Positions 27,901-41,183 of a DNA stretch of 64,000 nucleotides are shown here, piece after piece; position 1 is the first letter of the stretch; every line of letters starts with the position of its first letter. Location: contig JAJVDF010000495.1 in the NCBI GenBank assembly GCA_022410635.1, positions 699,578 through 763,577 on the forward strand, in the 5' to 3' direction. The notes below the pieces were generated by a model. That model saw only the letters and a list, made by a program, of their open reading frames with translations. It was not told the DNA's origin and made no database searches. Origin of the DNA: Tretioscincus oriximinensis. Its lineage: Eukaryota; Chordata; Lepidosauria; Squamata; Gymnophthalmidae. The translations under genes were made by a program, and so were the position numbers.

Positions 27901-30900
27901 GAGTGTAGAGCTGAACTGGGGGGGATGGTGGTTCCAGATAAGAATATGGGCCTTTAATCACTACACCAGACCGGCCAATGTGGTGATTAAACATTGTGAA
28001 ACAAAATTATATTTCTCGGTTGACCAAACTGGCAGTAGCTTTGAAACACACACAAACACACAAACACAACACATAAAAAACACAACACAACCACACAACA
28101 CACACACTCAAACACCATTTCCCCATAACACTTGACACTTTAGTTTTGAAAAGACTCCAGTTTGTTTGGGTTAGATTCTTATTTCCTGAAACATGTAATA
28201 AACTGGGTGCTGCGTTTTCATCTGCCAGAATCACACCTTTATTTGCTTTGTAACTAGATGTTATCAATATCTAGTCAAGAACTTTGTTTTTCTCCAAAGA
28301 CTGGGTACAAAAAATCAGATTGCTGTGGGAGTCCATGGAAACTTTCACAGCCAAAAGGAAACAATTGTGTATTAAGAAAAAAATTGTAACAGTTCATAGA
28401 AAAAATGCCTCAGTCGCTAAGGAGCCAGTCACTCATCTGGGAGATGGGGTTTTGAAGCCCCGTGTCAGACGTGGGGAGGGGTGAGCAGCTTCTACTAGCA
28501 TGTAGCTCTAGCCAATCCAGCTATTTGAAAGCAAGAATTGCAAGACTTTGCAACTGACTGCAAGTAGACACATGGGAACCACCACAGCCTGGTGGGGAAG
28601 ATAGAATGCCGGCTTTCGGACAAAAAATCCCTTGTAAGCCGCTTTGAGTCCCTATCAAAGGTGAGAAAAGCAGAACTTAAGAACCCAGTTCTTCTTCTTC
28701 TTCTATTGCATCTAATTAAAAACCCTTCAGAATTGCCTTTTAGTCTATATGAGCGCTGAAAACGTAGACCAGTGGGGGGTGGATAGCGGAACGGGGACAG
28801 GTGGCGCTACCGATCAAGTCTGAGCAGTCACACCACCACCTCTGCTATTTTAGCTGTCAGTGTCCCGACCTGGAACCCTCCGGGCTGCAGCCAGGCCCTG
28901 ATGTTTCTGTGTGGGATATGCGCAAGCGGCACCTAATGGGGCCGTCTTGTGCACCCTCTACTTACGTGGTCTGGTGGGCTCTGCCCACCGGCCTTCACGC
29001 ACATATGTTAGCACCCTGTCTGTACAGACACTCATTTCAGAATTATATATCATGATTAATTGGCAGGAAAGAAGATGAATTTGAAAAGCAGTCATTGGTG
29101 GCAGACTGGGTCTAGCAAAGGGGAGGCCACCATTGTATGGCAGCATAGCAGGAGGGAGGGAGCATGCAGGGACAACAGCGCACACATGGTAATTGCCAAA
29201 CCCCAAACCTTCATACACCATGCACCCGGCACATACTAGAATCCGCGTACAGCTGAGCTACTGGAGTTCTATGCCTGCACAAAAGCATCACACACTAACC
29301 ACAGCTTTTAAAATACATGCCTCTCAATGATGAGCAGAAACCTGGGATTATCCTGGCACTGTACGTAGATTGCTGCACCCATTTGTGACTATCTTGGAAT
29401 ATTCCTGGGATAAAGAGGCTTCGGGATATTGATAATACAGGAAAATGAACATTCGAATATTGATCTTCCAAGCAGCAGTGCTTGTTCCCAGGATCCTTCC
29501 CACCAAAAATAGACATTGCAATCGCATGGGGGTAAAACCTGACCAAAACTACCCAATGCGAAGTGCAGAGAGGAGCACAATATGCATCTCCACCATCAAA
29601 AAATCCCAAGAGCAAGTGCCACGTTCGGGAAGCACCAAGGCTTGTTTCTCTGTTGTAACCTTTTGTCCGGAGAGGATTTTAAGAGAGAATTGCAAAATGT
29701 AAGCAAGAAGCCACAATTTTAGACCCTGTCTGGATGCAGTCAAAGTGGAAGGGTTGAGCACCCACAACATGCATTAAACTGTAACAAGATCCAACATGGT
29801 TGAATTCATGTCACCCAAAGCTTTCCATAAAGGTTTCTGTACACTAAAAAAAAGAGTATACAAGCTCTTTCAGGTTATCTCTCCTCATGGGTGGCCTGCA
29901 CTACATATACAGAAGGTTGGAAAGATACTTACACAATTGGGATTCAGGTGATCGGAGCATCTTCCTGGACTCCTGCCAGATGGTCTTGCAGTCTTCCTGG
30001 AGCTTGTAAAATCTCTCTCTTCTCCAGGAGTTGGACTTGACTTTCAGCAGTTGGCCTCCTCGCAGGAGGAACTGGAGGTCACGGTCATCCTGTAGTCCTA
30101 AGCAGAAGAAGTCATACGGTTAGAGCAGTAATAGACATTGGGTCTCTATGCATAAGAATGTATCAAGAGATCTGTTGGAAGAGCATCTTCCCACAGTTAC
30201 GTGTTGTCAGCTCTAGATCACCATGCTCTGTTAACTTCCAGGTTGCGCTATTTCATTTATTTATTCATTCATTCATTCATTCATTCATTTATTCATTCAT
30301 TTACTTACTTACATATTTACTTATTTACTGACTTATTTCCCCACCCTATACCCAAAGGCCTCAGGGTGGCCAACAATAAAAACAAAACACAAAATTCATG
30401 TATTAAAACAGTATCTGAAGGTGGGAGGGAAGGGCCAGGTGAAAGAGGTGCATCTTAAAGGACCTTCTAACAGAATACAGCACATGCATCTTCAAGCGTT
30501 TCTAAATGTATACATAGACAGTGAGTGACACACCTCAAGAAGGAGACTATTCCATAGCCTGAGGGCTGCCTCTGAGAAGGCCCTGTTCCGTCCCGTCCTC
30601 CAGTTTCCACCCTCTTTGCTACCAAATACATAATCCCTTAATTAGATATTCTCATAGTAGCCATGTGATGTGAGAATGGAGGATCATTATCTACCCCAGT
30701 GTTACCTTCTTCTAATAGCTAGTACACCAAAGCATTTCAGGCAAATTATCTTTGATATTGGTTACTAAGGGTGTGCGATGTTACTGATTTACTATTAATT
30801 GCTATTTTGAAATATAACTGCTTCTAATGATTCTGCTATTTTCACACTACCTAGTGGCTTGCCACTTAGCAATTGACCTTGATAAGGCTGTGCAATCTCA

Positions 30901-33900
30901 CATTAAGAATTTGCAGACAGCACATTTTTACTAATAGGCATTTTTCCAAATTACGATCCATCTTGACTCTTGCAAGATTATGAAATCGTCTTGAGAGTGA
31001 TTAGAAAGGACAGCTTCTCTGCAAAATATCTTAACTTGTGCAGGAGGAAACAAGGGAGCTGGAGGAGGCAACAATTAAAGGGTTCAAGAAGCAAAAGTGT
31101 TAAAATGCAGAAACACAGGACACCTCCAAAAGATAAGATGAAATGATAGGATTCTATTTTGTTGCCCCAGTTGCCTCTTGCCGCCCTTACCAAACAGCAA
31201 GCGACAATACTGGAATAAGCTCCGTCTCTTACATTGGCTCTGAATTCCTTGCAGAATCACAGTCTTACAAAAGTACCAGGATGCAAGAACTTCCTGCCCA
31301 CGCTTTTTTCCCCAAGAACATATCGGCAATTCTGGGAATCATATGAGAATCTCATACATTTGGGGAGATTCTCCATTCTCGTATGGAGTGCAAATCCTTG
31401 TACAGAAATGTCCAGGGGATACTCCAGAGCCGGAAGTAACATCACAAATGATGTCACTTCCAGTCCCTGCTTTCAGGAATGGCACCCAGAGTGACATCAC
31501 TTCCGGTCCTGCATGCAAGGAGAACTCCAAGTATATGAGATTTCGATGAGGGAAACTCCCAAATCAGCATATGGGTCCTTTTGTAAGAGAACAGATTCTG
31601 TGAGGATCTAACAAGGCTCATCTCCAGACTTACTCTGGAATATTGCGCCTTTCAGCAATATTCCAGAGTAAAGACACTCAGCAATTATTTCTTGTAGCTC
31701 AGGAAGCTGAGCCGTAACATTGGACAATCGCCAGTGTTTGTGGTAAAGTAATATACAGCGCAAGATAACCAGAAGTATGTGCCCACTTTAAAAGAAAAAA
31801 ATACTCATTTTTGCTTTGCATTCCACTATGCACACATGCAGGAAAGTGTTTTATCTAGCAAGGATCATGCTGTCAGGCACCCTGAAGGTAGATTTTCACA
31901 TTATTCTGGGAAAACTAACATGGAAAGTTGGATTTTCCCACAATAGGATTTCTACTCTATACAGCTTGGTAATGTTAGGTTTCTGCGGTAATAGCTACAT
32001 AATGGCACCTTCTGAATCCTGTCTTAACAAGGCTAAGTATTCTGGCATGATGGGAAATCCAGAATCAAAGTTGAATTTTTCCAACCATATTGCGCATTGT
32101 TGGTACAAGAAAACTGCACTGAATTGGGCATGACTTGATGGTACCAAACAACAACAAAAAGAAGATGATTAAAGGAAGATCTTCAGTGTACATGAAGAAC
32201 TAAATTTTATCCCTAGCAATTAAATCTAACCTTGTCTATTTCACTAAGATGCTGTTAATCCCTCTTCAGAAGAACTGGACTGCAGCTGGGGGGAAATCAT
32301 TTTTCCCAGGACTGAAGATAAGGGGAAGAACTAGGTTTTTATATCCCACATTTCTCACCCAACTCAAAGGCCCTGTCTCCACTGAGATTTACACTGGGTT
32401 GTATCTCAGGGCAGAGATTGGCCACCCAAATGCCAGTGTAGACTATGTACACTAGCATGTAGATGGCAGGCTTCTATTCTGAGATACAGCCCAGAATGAG
32501 GCTCAGTGGGAACGGGACCAAAATGGCTTAAATGCTATTTTTCACACAAAGGCAAAAAATCTAAATTCTTGCTTCCGAAGAGCTGTGTTGGCTAGAGCTG
32601 AGGTCAGTAGAGGGCGCCTCACTTCTCTTCATGGCCGGCACAGAGCATTAAACTCCAGATCTTTGCTGAAACGCCAGGCCTCTCAACCATTGTACCACCA
32701 TGCCTGTCAGAACAGCATGTTTCTCTGAGCCTGTGTCACTGGCCTAAGATCCTTTAGTATCTACTCAGAGGCTACTCCCATTAACTCCAGTAGGGAGGAA
32801 GTGGGCAAATAATTACATCCTAAATTCCTTATGATCAGATTGGTGACTCAAAACATAATTGACTGGAGAGTGCTTCACTGCCCTCATGAGCTCATGACTT
32901 CCTCCAAGGGTTTAACGTAATTCCTTTTAAATGGAATGACACTCAATTAAGAATTGTTTTGTCTCCTAATAATTCGCCTCCAATCTTTCTTTTTAGATCA
33001 CTTCAATGAAGGCTTTGGGCCCACCTTGTGTAGCCATAAGTAGTCCTTTAGAAAATAACAGATTTTCATATTTAACCATCTTCCAATTTAAGTGTCTCCT
33101 ATTTAACACTAATTCCACGTGTGCTTCATTAGACATTACTACTGACTAGTTGCCTGACTCTACATGCAAATTATTTTTATCATAAGCAGTAGATACAAGT
33201 ATTAGCTGCTGCATATGATGCCCCAAGTAACAAACACATTAGAAGTCAACTAACATTGACTTACAATGCTTGGGCCCCAAATATTTGAAGGAACACCTCC
33301 TCCCATACATATCTCCCCACACCCTACATTGTTCGAATGNGGCTCTCTTGACAGTTCTACTTCCTTCACTCCTCAAGGGGGTGTGGACATATAGAACAGC
33401 CTTCTCTATGATAGCCTCCAAGTTGTGGAATTCGCTCGCCTCTGAGGTACCTCAGGCACCTCTGATATACATGTTTAGGTGTCTGGTAAAGACACACCTG
33501 TTCACCATTGCCTTTGGTTGAGCCAAAATCTCTCATCTCCTATTTTAATTTTCATTGTTCTATTTTAATCTGTTCTTTGTGTGCTTTTTATGGTAAACTG
33601 CACTGAGGTATAGGGCGGGATATAAATGTGAGTAAATAATAAATAAATACGCTTAAAAACACTAAATATACTCCAATGTGCACTTCAGAATCCACTTTCC
33701 TTCAAAGAACATCACCGTAAATCCCTAGAAAAGGAGGATCTGGAGTAAATGAAACTGATCCCACTGCCACAATGAGAACATGTCCAAATATTGCCTCAGC
33801 GTGAGACCCATAATGCATCTGCAGCAGGATCCCTCTTTACAGCCACATTTTTAGAGGCCAATCAATATTCTGATGGACCAAACAAGCCAACTTCTTGCCA

Positions 33901-36900
33901 CATTTCTGTAACAACAGAAGAACAACTGCCCCTACAATGCCTGTATTATTTATTTATTTATTTATTTATACTTATACCCCGCCCTACACCCGAAGGTCTC
34001 AGGGCGGCCAAAACAGTAAAACATCATTACAAAATTAAAACAGTATAAAACAATATTTAAAAGTAGAGATAAAGATGACATTTCATGTAGATGGCAGGCT
34101 TCTATTCCATATGCAAGAGGGAACATTTCAGCTTTCATAGCTATCCCAAGAACATGGTAACCAGTCCTACCACATCATGGCATATAGAAAGGAAAGAAAT
34201 GGAAACCATATCTTTATTTTCTTCAGCTCAAAGATCACTGCAGAAGTTGACTGAAGTCATGAATTTTTGTTAAAAAGGTTTGCTTCTACAATTCTAAGTG
34301 GAAAATCCAAATTGGGATCACAATCAAAGACATGAAATTTGTGGAATTTCACGGGCACTTGAATTCAGATTCCAGCAAATTAAATGGAATACAATACAAT
34401 GGTAATATTTGAAGAAGGGGAGGAGGTGAAAACTATCTGGAAATCCTGCCTGTGTATGAAAAATGGATTTAATAGTAGTTTTGTAAGAGAGTGAGATGAG
34501 AGTTGGGGGGACTATATCGGGATGGGAGGGCCAGTTTGGTGTAATAGTTAGGGTGATCTGATTGAAGTGTACAAAATCATACATGGGATGTATAGGGTGA
34601 AGAGAGAAAAATGTTTTCTCTCTCACACAGCACACAGACCAGATGGCCTCCTTGAAACTGATGGGCAGAAAAGTGAGAACAAAGGAAAGTATTTTTTCAC
34701 CCAGAGGGTCATCGGCCTGTGGAATTTACTTCCTGAAGAGGTGGTGGTAGCTAACAGCTTGGATAGCTTCAAGACAGGACTAGACAGGTTTATGGACACC
34801 AAGGGTATAAATGGGTACTAGGATGGATGTCTGGATGTTACCTCCAGGATGGAGCAACAGGCAGGACTCCTGAAATACCATTTGCAGGGAGTCATAAACA
34901 GGTGCATATTTTGCTTTCCTCTGTCCAAACCTTCCAGGTGCATCTGGTGGGCCTCTGTGTGAGACAGAATGCTGGACTAGGTGGGCTGTGGCCTGATCCA
35001 GTATGGCTCTTCTTATGTTCTTAGTGTGCTGGACTCTTGGAGTGCTGGAGAATAGTTAGAGTACTGGCTCTGGATGATCTCTCAGAGCTCCCCCTACTTC
35101 ACAGAGTGTCTGTTGTGGAGAAAACAATAAAAGCCATGTGATGGTTGGCCACCCTGAGATCTTCAGGTATAGGCAGGGGTATAAGTATAAATAAACAGAC
35201 AAATAAAAGCCAATATTGTTTGTTTTTTCAATGTTAGTAGGTTAAATTATGTTGATGCATGTCACAGTGTGTGATGTAATTATAAGTATGTATATATTTG
35301 CTGCACAGGAGAAAAGCTACTTGAGGTAAGGGGGTGTTGATACAGACAATAACTCAGAGTCTAACCACCAAAATGCGATGGGTCAACAGCCTGCTAGGTA
35401 ATTATCTCAAGTGTTTTCTAAACAATTTGGCCTACAGTTGAAAAGAGACAACAGTGGGCCTTTCTTCGGCTTTTCATTCTTCCCAGGTACTGAAACTTAC
35501 CTTAAGAAAACATATCAAGTTAATTGGAACACAGGTATGTTTTCCTCCTCGACCACTGTGTAACACATTGTAATTCAAACATTTTACAAGCTCTGCCAGC
35601 TATTTAACTAAGATAAGAACTTTGCACTACAGAATTTTATCATTTTGCATGTTTATTTTCTCTTTAGCACAACAGAGCCTGAAAAAGGCGGAAATGAAAT
35701 CCCTGTCTGGATACAGGGCAAGTGCTCTGTTCCTAGTTGCTGTTTTTTGTTAATTTATATCTTTGGACATTCAACAAAAGCTATGTGTACTGCGTTTTGG
35801 TTGACTACCCTGAGACCTTCAGGTATGGGGTGGGGTGTAAGTATATATATATATATATATAAATGCCAGTATTGTTTGTTTTTTCAGTCTTAGTAGGCTA
35901 TGGTTGTATGTTGGTGCATGTCACAATGCATATTGTGATTATCAATACATATGTTCTGGTATATAAAATGTAAAAAAATGTTTACTTCTTGGGAGGAACG
36001 CTAGAGCAAGCCTAGACAGTGCACTAAAAAGCAGAGTCACCCTCTTGCCAACAAAAGTCCATATGATGAATATGGTTTCCCAAAAGTCATGGATTATTAT
36101 AAGAATTATACTACAGTGTACTGAAGCTGTGCACCAAAGAACTGATGCTTTTGAACAATAATGTTGGAGAAGATTTTTTTGAGAGCTCCTTTAACTGAAA
36201 AGAGAACAGACCAGTCAATAATAAAGAAGACCGATCCTGACTGTTCATTAGAGAACATTTAATAGATATAGCCGTGTTAGTCTTAGTAGAAAGTCCAGCA
36301 AGGGGGCTTGCAGCACTTGGAGACTAACAGGAAAAAGTTAAGTGGCATGAGCTTTCGTAGTCACATCTACTTCATTAGAGACATGTTATTAAGATAAGAT
36401 TAGACAAGTTCACGGAAGCCATGGGTATAAAAGAGGTACTAGGATGGATCGCCTGATACTGCCTCCGGGATGTAGCAACAGGTAGGATTCTGGAAATATC
36501 ATTTGTGGGGAGTCGAGAACAGGTAAAGATTTTGTCTTCTTCTGTTTTGGCATGGCTCTTCTTAGATTCTTATGAAGAAGAGTTGAAAGGCAGAAGGAAG
36601 GACAGGAATAAAAAAAGAGACAATTTTTATCCTCTGCATTTCTCAACCTGAAGGGAATCAAAGCGGCTTCCATAACCTTCTATTCCTCTCTTCACAACAG
36701 ATACGTTGTGAAGTAGGTTGGGCTGAGAGAATTCTGAAGAACTGTGACTAGCCTAAGATCACTCAGGCGGCTTTTGTGGAGGAATGTGAGGCTTCCATGC
36801 AAGAATCTAATACTTTGACCATATAATGAGAAGAAAGGACTCACTGAAAAAGACCCTGACAGATAACAACAAGGACGCAATTACACACGTTGGGACAGAT

Positions 36901-39900
36901 AGAGGCAAATAGGAGACAGAAGAGCCCAGTCCATGGCTCAGACACAACTGAATGACAGACCCTTAAACACTCTAATAGAAGCCGATCAAAGTGGCAGTCC
37001 AGCCCCTTGTGGAGGGCCACATTCATTGTCGTATGCAACCATTACTCAGTCCTATCACATATGTGGTCACCTTTGTGCAACACTGCCTAAGAACGGCCCT
37101 CAGTGTTTACATTATAATAGATACATGATTCATCATAGATTAATTGCCAGGGAGGAACCACAAGGAATTCAAATCACCTGCATTGGCCACAGTAGATCAT
37201 ACTGCATGAATTTACTCAAGGCATTCTTGGAATAAATTGTTACCAACACAGGAATTCCCCTTATAACTACAGCTCAAATGGCGGTGTATCTTTTGGGATG
37301 GAGCATTAAGATTATAGAAACTAAGGTACTCTGTGCTGGAGGAGGAATACTGTTAATAAAACGTGCATCGCCGAATCCAATATTCTGAGGTTTGCCACCA
37401 ATGGTAGGGCTCAGAATTTTGGACTCGTGTACACCCTGTGGCACTGGTGCCGTAGGCTGCCTGGCTGTCCACCAACATGGCAAAGACGGCACTCTCCAGA
37501 AAGGACAGCTCCCGATGCCTGGCCCAAATCCACTGCCACACCATGGCCAGCTGCCCTTAGGAAGATGTATCACAGAATTCACAGGTATGCACGCCCACGT
37601 AGGGAGGCCATCTAAGAGAACTGCAGCAGTCAGCCAGTGGTGTTCGGGGCCGGGAGCCACCCAGGACAGGCTGCATGAGGGAAGGCCGATGTGTTGGCTG
37701 CCAAGCACAGAGGCGTAGCTCTTGGAATGAAGCTATCTAAACCTGAGTTACAGATATTAACTGGTATATTCATATGTTCCTAGAATTGTGTTTCACCTGC
37801 CAGAAATGTCTAATTATTATGCCTGCTGATCTTTTATCTGCTCTGCCCTCTTGTTTCACCATTCACAAAGAGTGCCTCTAATCTTCCCTAGAGTAGAACA
37901 CTCTCTTCCTAGGTGCATTTCTATTTTGAGGTTTTCTGTCAACGAGCAAGCATGTTGAGAATTTCCTTGTGTGAATTGGCTGCTCTGTCTTCCTTAAATG
38001 AACATAAGGGGAGCCCTGCTGAATGGGGCCACAGTCCATGTAGTGCAACATTCTCACACAGTGGTCCACCAATTGCACCTGGGCAGTATGAAGCAGCAAG
38101 AGAACGCAAATTTTCTCTCACTCTCGAGTCCCTGTGAATGGCATTTAAGGCATACTGCCTGCCGCTCCCTCCTGGAGGCAATATCAAGAGATCTATTCTG
38201 ATAGCCATGAATTTTGTCTAACCCTATCTGAAAGCTGTCCAGGCTGCTACCTACCCCAACCTGCTTTGGAAGTAAATTCCACGGACCAATGATCCTCTGG
38301 GTGAAAAAAAACAGCAACACTTTGTCTCTTCTGCTCTTCAGATTCATAGAGTTCCTCCTAGTTCCGGTGCTGNGTGATCTTCTCTATTCTACGAAAGCTT
38401 ATGCCAACCACTTTTCTCAAGTTAGTCTCAAAGTGCTGCTAGCTCCTTTGCTGGATTCTCTATTCACCTTATCCTTCTCGTGCACAATTTTATACACTTC
38501 AATCAGATCATCTCTTAAAGAATCTACGGTTGCATTTCATCAGTAGAAAACGCTTTGTATTTTAGAAGAGCCGGTTTTTCACCTGAGAGATCCGGTTTCG
38601 AGCTGTTGTGTTGGGCATGGAGAGGGGTGAGCGTCCTACTGGCCTTGAGCTCTACCCAACCCAGCAATTCGAAAGAAAGTAGATTTGCAATCTACATTTC
38701 AATTAGATAAACGAGTACCACCATTAACCTAGTGGGGAAGATAGAATAAATGCAGGCCTTCGAGCAAAAATTAACCTTGTGAGCCACTCTGAGTCCCTTC
38801 AGATGAGACTGATTGTTCTTCTTATGGCTGGAACACAAATTAGTAAACTACAGATATTAGTAAGGGATTCCTTAGATCAGTCCAATTTCTACATTATATT
38901 TCCTTCAGGGAAAATATTCCTTGAACAATTATCCTGGCCAGAGGGTATAGCACACGAATTTTAAAAAAGTATTTACATAAAAAAGTGAGTTTAAAATGTA
39001 GAGGTCCTGTGTGAAAAAAAGGTAACTATAATGCTCCCAGGGTAACACAATACAATCATATCATATACAACATGCGTATCAGAAGCGAAAGCTTAGGACT
39101 TGTGAACTTTGTATAAGATGAATTAATAAGTAGGAACCACAGAGATAAAAATTAATCTTTGTTTTGCCTCTTTGGCTTCTAATCTATTGTCACTCAGTGA
39201 CTTTTCCAGCCAAACAATATTATAAACATGTGTCCTGCAGTTCACTAAATCTTAGCTGGCTGGTACTGCTGCTAATGATAAGCAAATTACAAACGCTTTG
39301 CATTGCAACTGATGATTAGTAGGTGTAATTTCTTATCAGCGGTTTCCAGATTTGGTGTCGAAGAAGAAGNAGAGGAAGATGAAGAATTGCAAGAGCAAGA
39401 GGAAGAAGATGAGGAACAAGAGCAAGAGCAAGAAGAGGAAGAAGAGCAAGAGGAAGAAGGAGACGAGGAAGAAGAAGAGGAAGGAGAGGAAAAGGAGGAG
39501 GAGAAAAAAGAAAAGGAAGAAGAAGAGTCTGTTTTTATACCTCACCCTCTTCACCCAAAGGAATTCAGAGCTGCTTACATGGTTATTTTTCACCCAAAGG
39601 CTGATATCTATATTCTGTCTTCTCCACTTATCTACTTACCCATTTATCTACTTGCAAATTTCTTTGCTGTCAAACAGCTGTGTTGGTTGAAACCATGGTC
39701 AGTAGAGTGTGTTCAACCCTCTGCACAGCCAACAAATAGGCTTCAAACTCAGTATCTCTGCTTAAATACCTCTTAACCACTTCCACAATTAAATATCTCT
39801 TAATCTCTTTCACAACCTCTTACAATAAGCAGCCTCTTTGACACACTACATAAACTACAACAGTTAACATCTCAGCTTCTTGAGGACCCACTTGGACTGT

Positions 39901-41141
39901 TTTACTCTCCACTTTTCTGCAGGTACATTTGACTATTAGACTTTTGCCTAGCTGTACCTCTTTCCTCCAGACCTTTCCTCCACTTAAAGGGATTAACTTC
40001 TGTACTTAAACTGTAATTGCCTCGCCCACATTTACACATCTGTTGTTATTTCCTGTATTCAGTTTGCTACATATAGTCTATACCTGGCAGTTGTTTCCCA
40101 GCATCTGAAGAAGTAGACTTGTCTACAAAAGCTCATCTCACCTATTCTATTTCTTGCTAAATTTTTCCAAACCCAAATGAACCCAGCTATTTCTTTGAAA
40201 TCTCAGACACATGGACAAAGCAACTCCTAACAGGAAAAAGTGAAGAATTAAGGAACCTCTTGACAAAGGTGAAAGAGGTAAATGCAAAACTCTAATTGAA
40301 GAACAATAATTTTTAGAAGCACTAAGTTTATTTATTTATTTTATTTATTATTTCTTTGATTACTTCTTTCATTAATTTTCTATCACTTTATGGTCAAATA
40401 GAGGGGATGAAATAGAAATCACACCCAATTTTCTTGAGCTTAAATTTTCAAATTCACTTCAAAGGATGACTATGATTATAAAATTAACACACTTGCTTCT
40501 TGGAAAAAATGCTATGACAAACCTGGACAGCATACTAAAAATCAGAGACATCACCTTCAGTCATACACTCACAAGCTTTGGGATGCATCCAGATGTGGGT
40601 TTTTTCATGTTATATCAGTGAGCTTATGGGGGATCAATGGTTCCGCCTAATAGATTAGTTGCAGCTTCTGTAGCACGATGTCCAATGTTTGCACCATAAC
40701 ATCACCATCTGGACGCTACCTGTAAGAGCTGCTGAGACCCCTAGCCCTGCTTCACTACACATTATCCTTTAATGAGAATGGCAGCTACAAGAGGTTGATC
40801 AGCTGCTTAATCCTGTTGAATTTATATAGGAAAAAGCAATAATTGTTTCATAAGGAAAGTCCTCCAGCCTCTTGCTGGCCCTTTTCTGCACCTTCCACAG
40901 TTCGACAAGCGAATAGCTCCTTTGCTTTCAACTTCTGAATTTACATTTCAGATATTGCTGGAGCTTCCAGTTACAAACAGAAGCAACCTTTTGCATTCTT
41001 CCAACTGTACATGTTTCTACTTTTAGCTAAGTCCTAGCATTCCACAATTGTAGGTTATTATTATTATTATTATTATTATTATATTATTATTATTTTATTA
41101 TGATTATGATTATGATGATTATGATTATGATTATGATTATG

Positions 41142-41183
<42 letters not shown>

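Larger units (their letters stand above)
35985..36961 (+). repeat. BovB LINE 3' portion, split by three later insertions
   Basis: AAGCAGAGTCACCCTCTTGC, ACTGATGCTTTTGAACAATA and TTGGAGAAGATTTTTTTGAG (35985-36250) follow the BovB ORF2 C-terminal order. It resumes at 36825 with AAAAAGACCCTGACAG and ends CTCAGACACAACTGAATGAC. Repeat U, CR1 and Sauria SINE lie between. Confidence 0.8.

Noticed and set aside
39303..39776. 157-codon Glu-rich frame
   Set aside because: It is the GAA/GAG tail of a SINE read into the SINE body.
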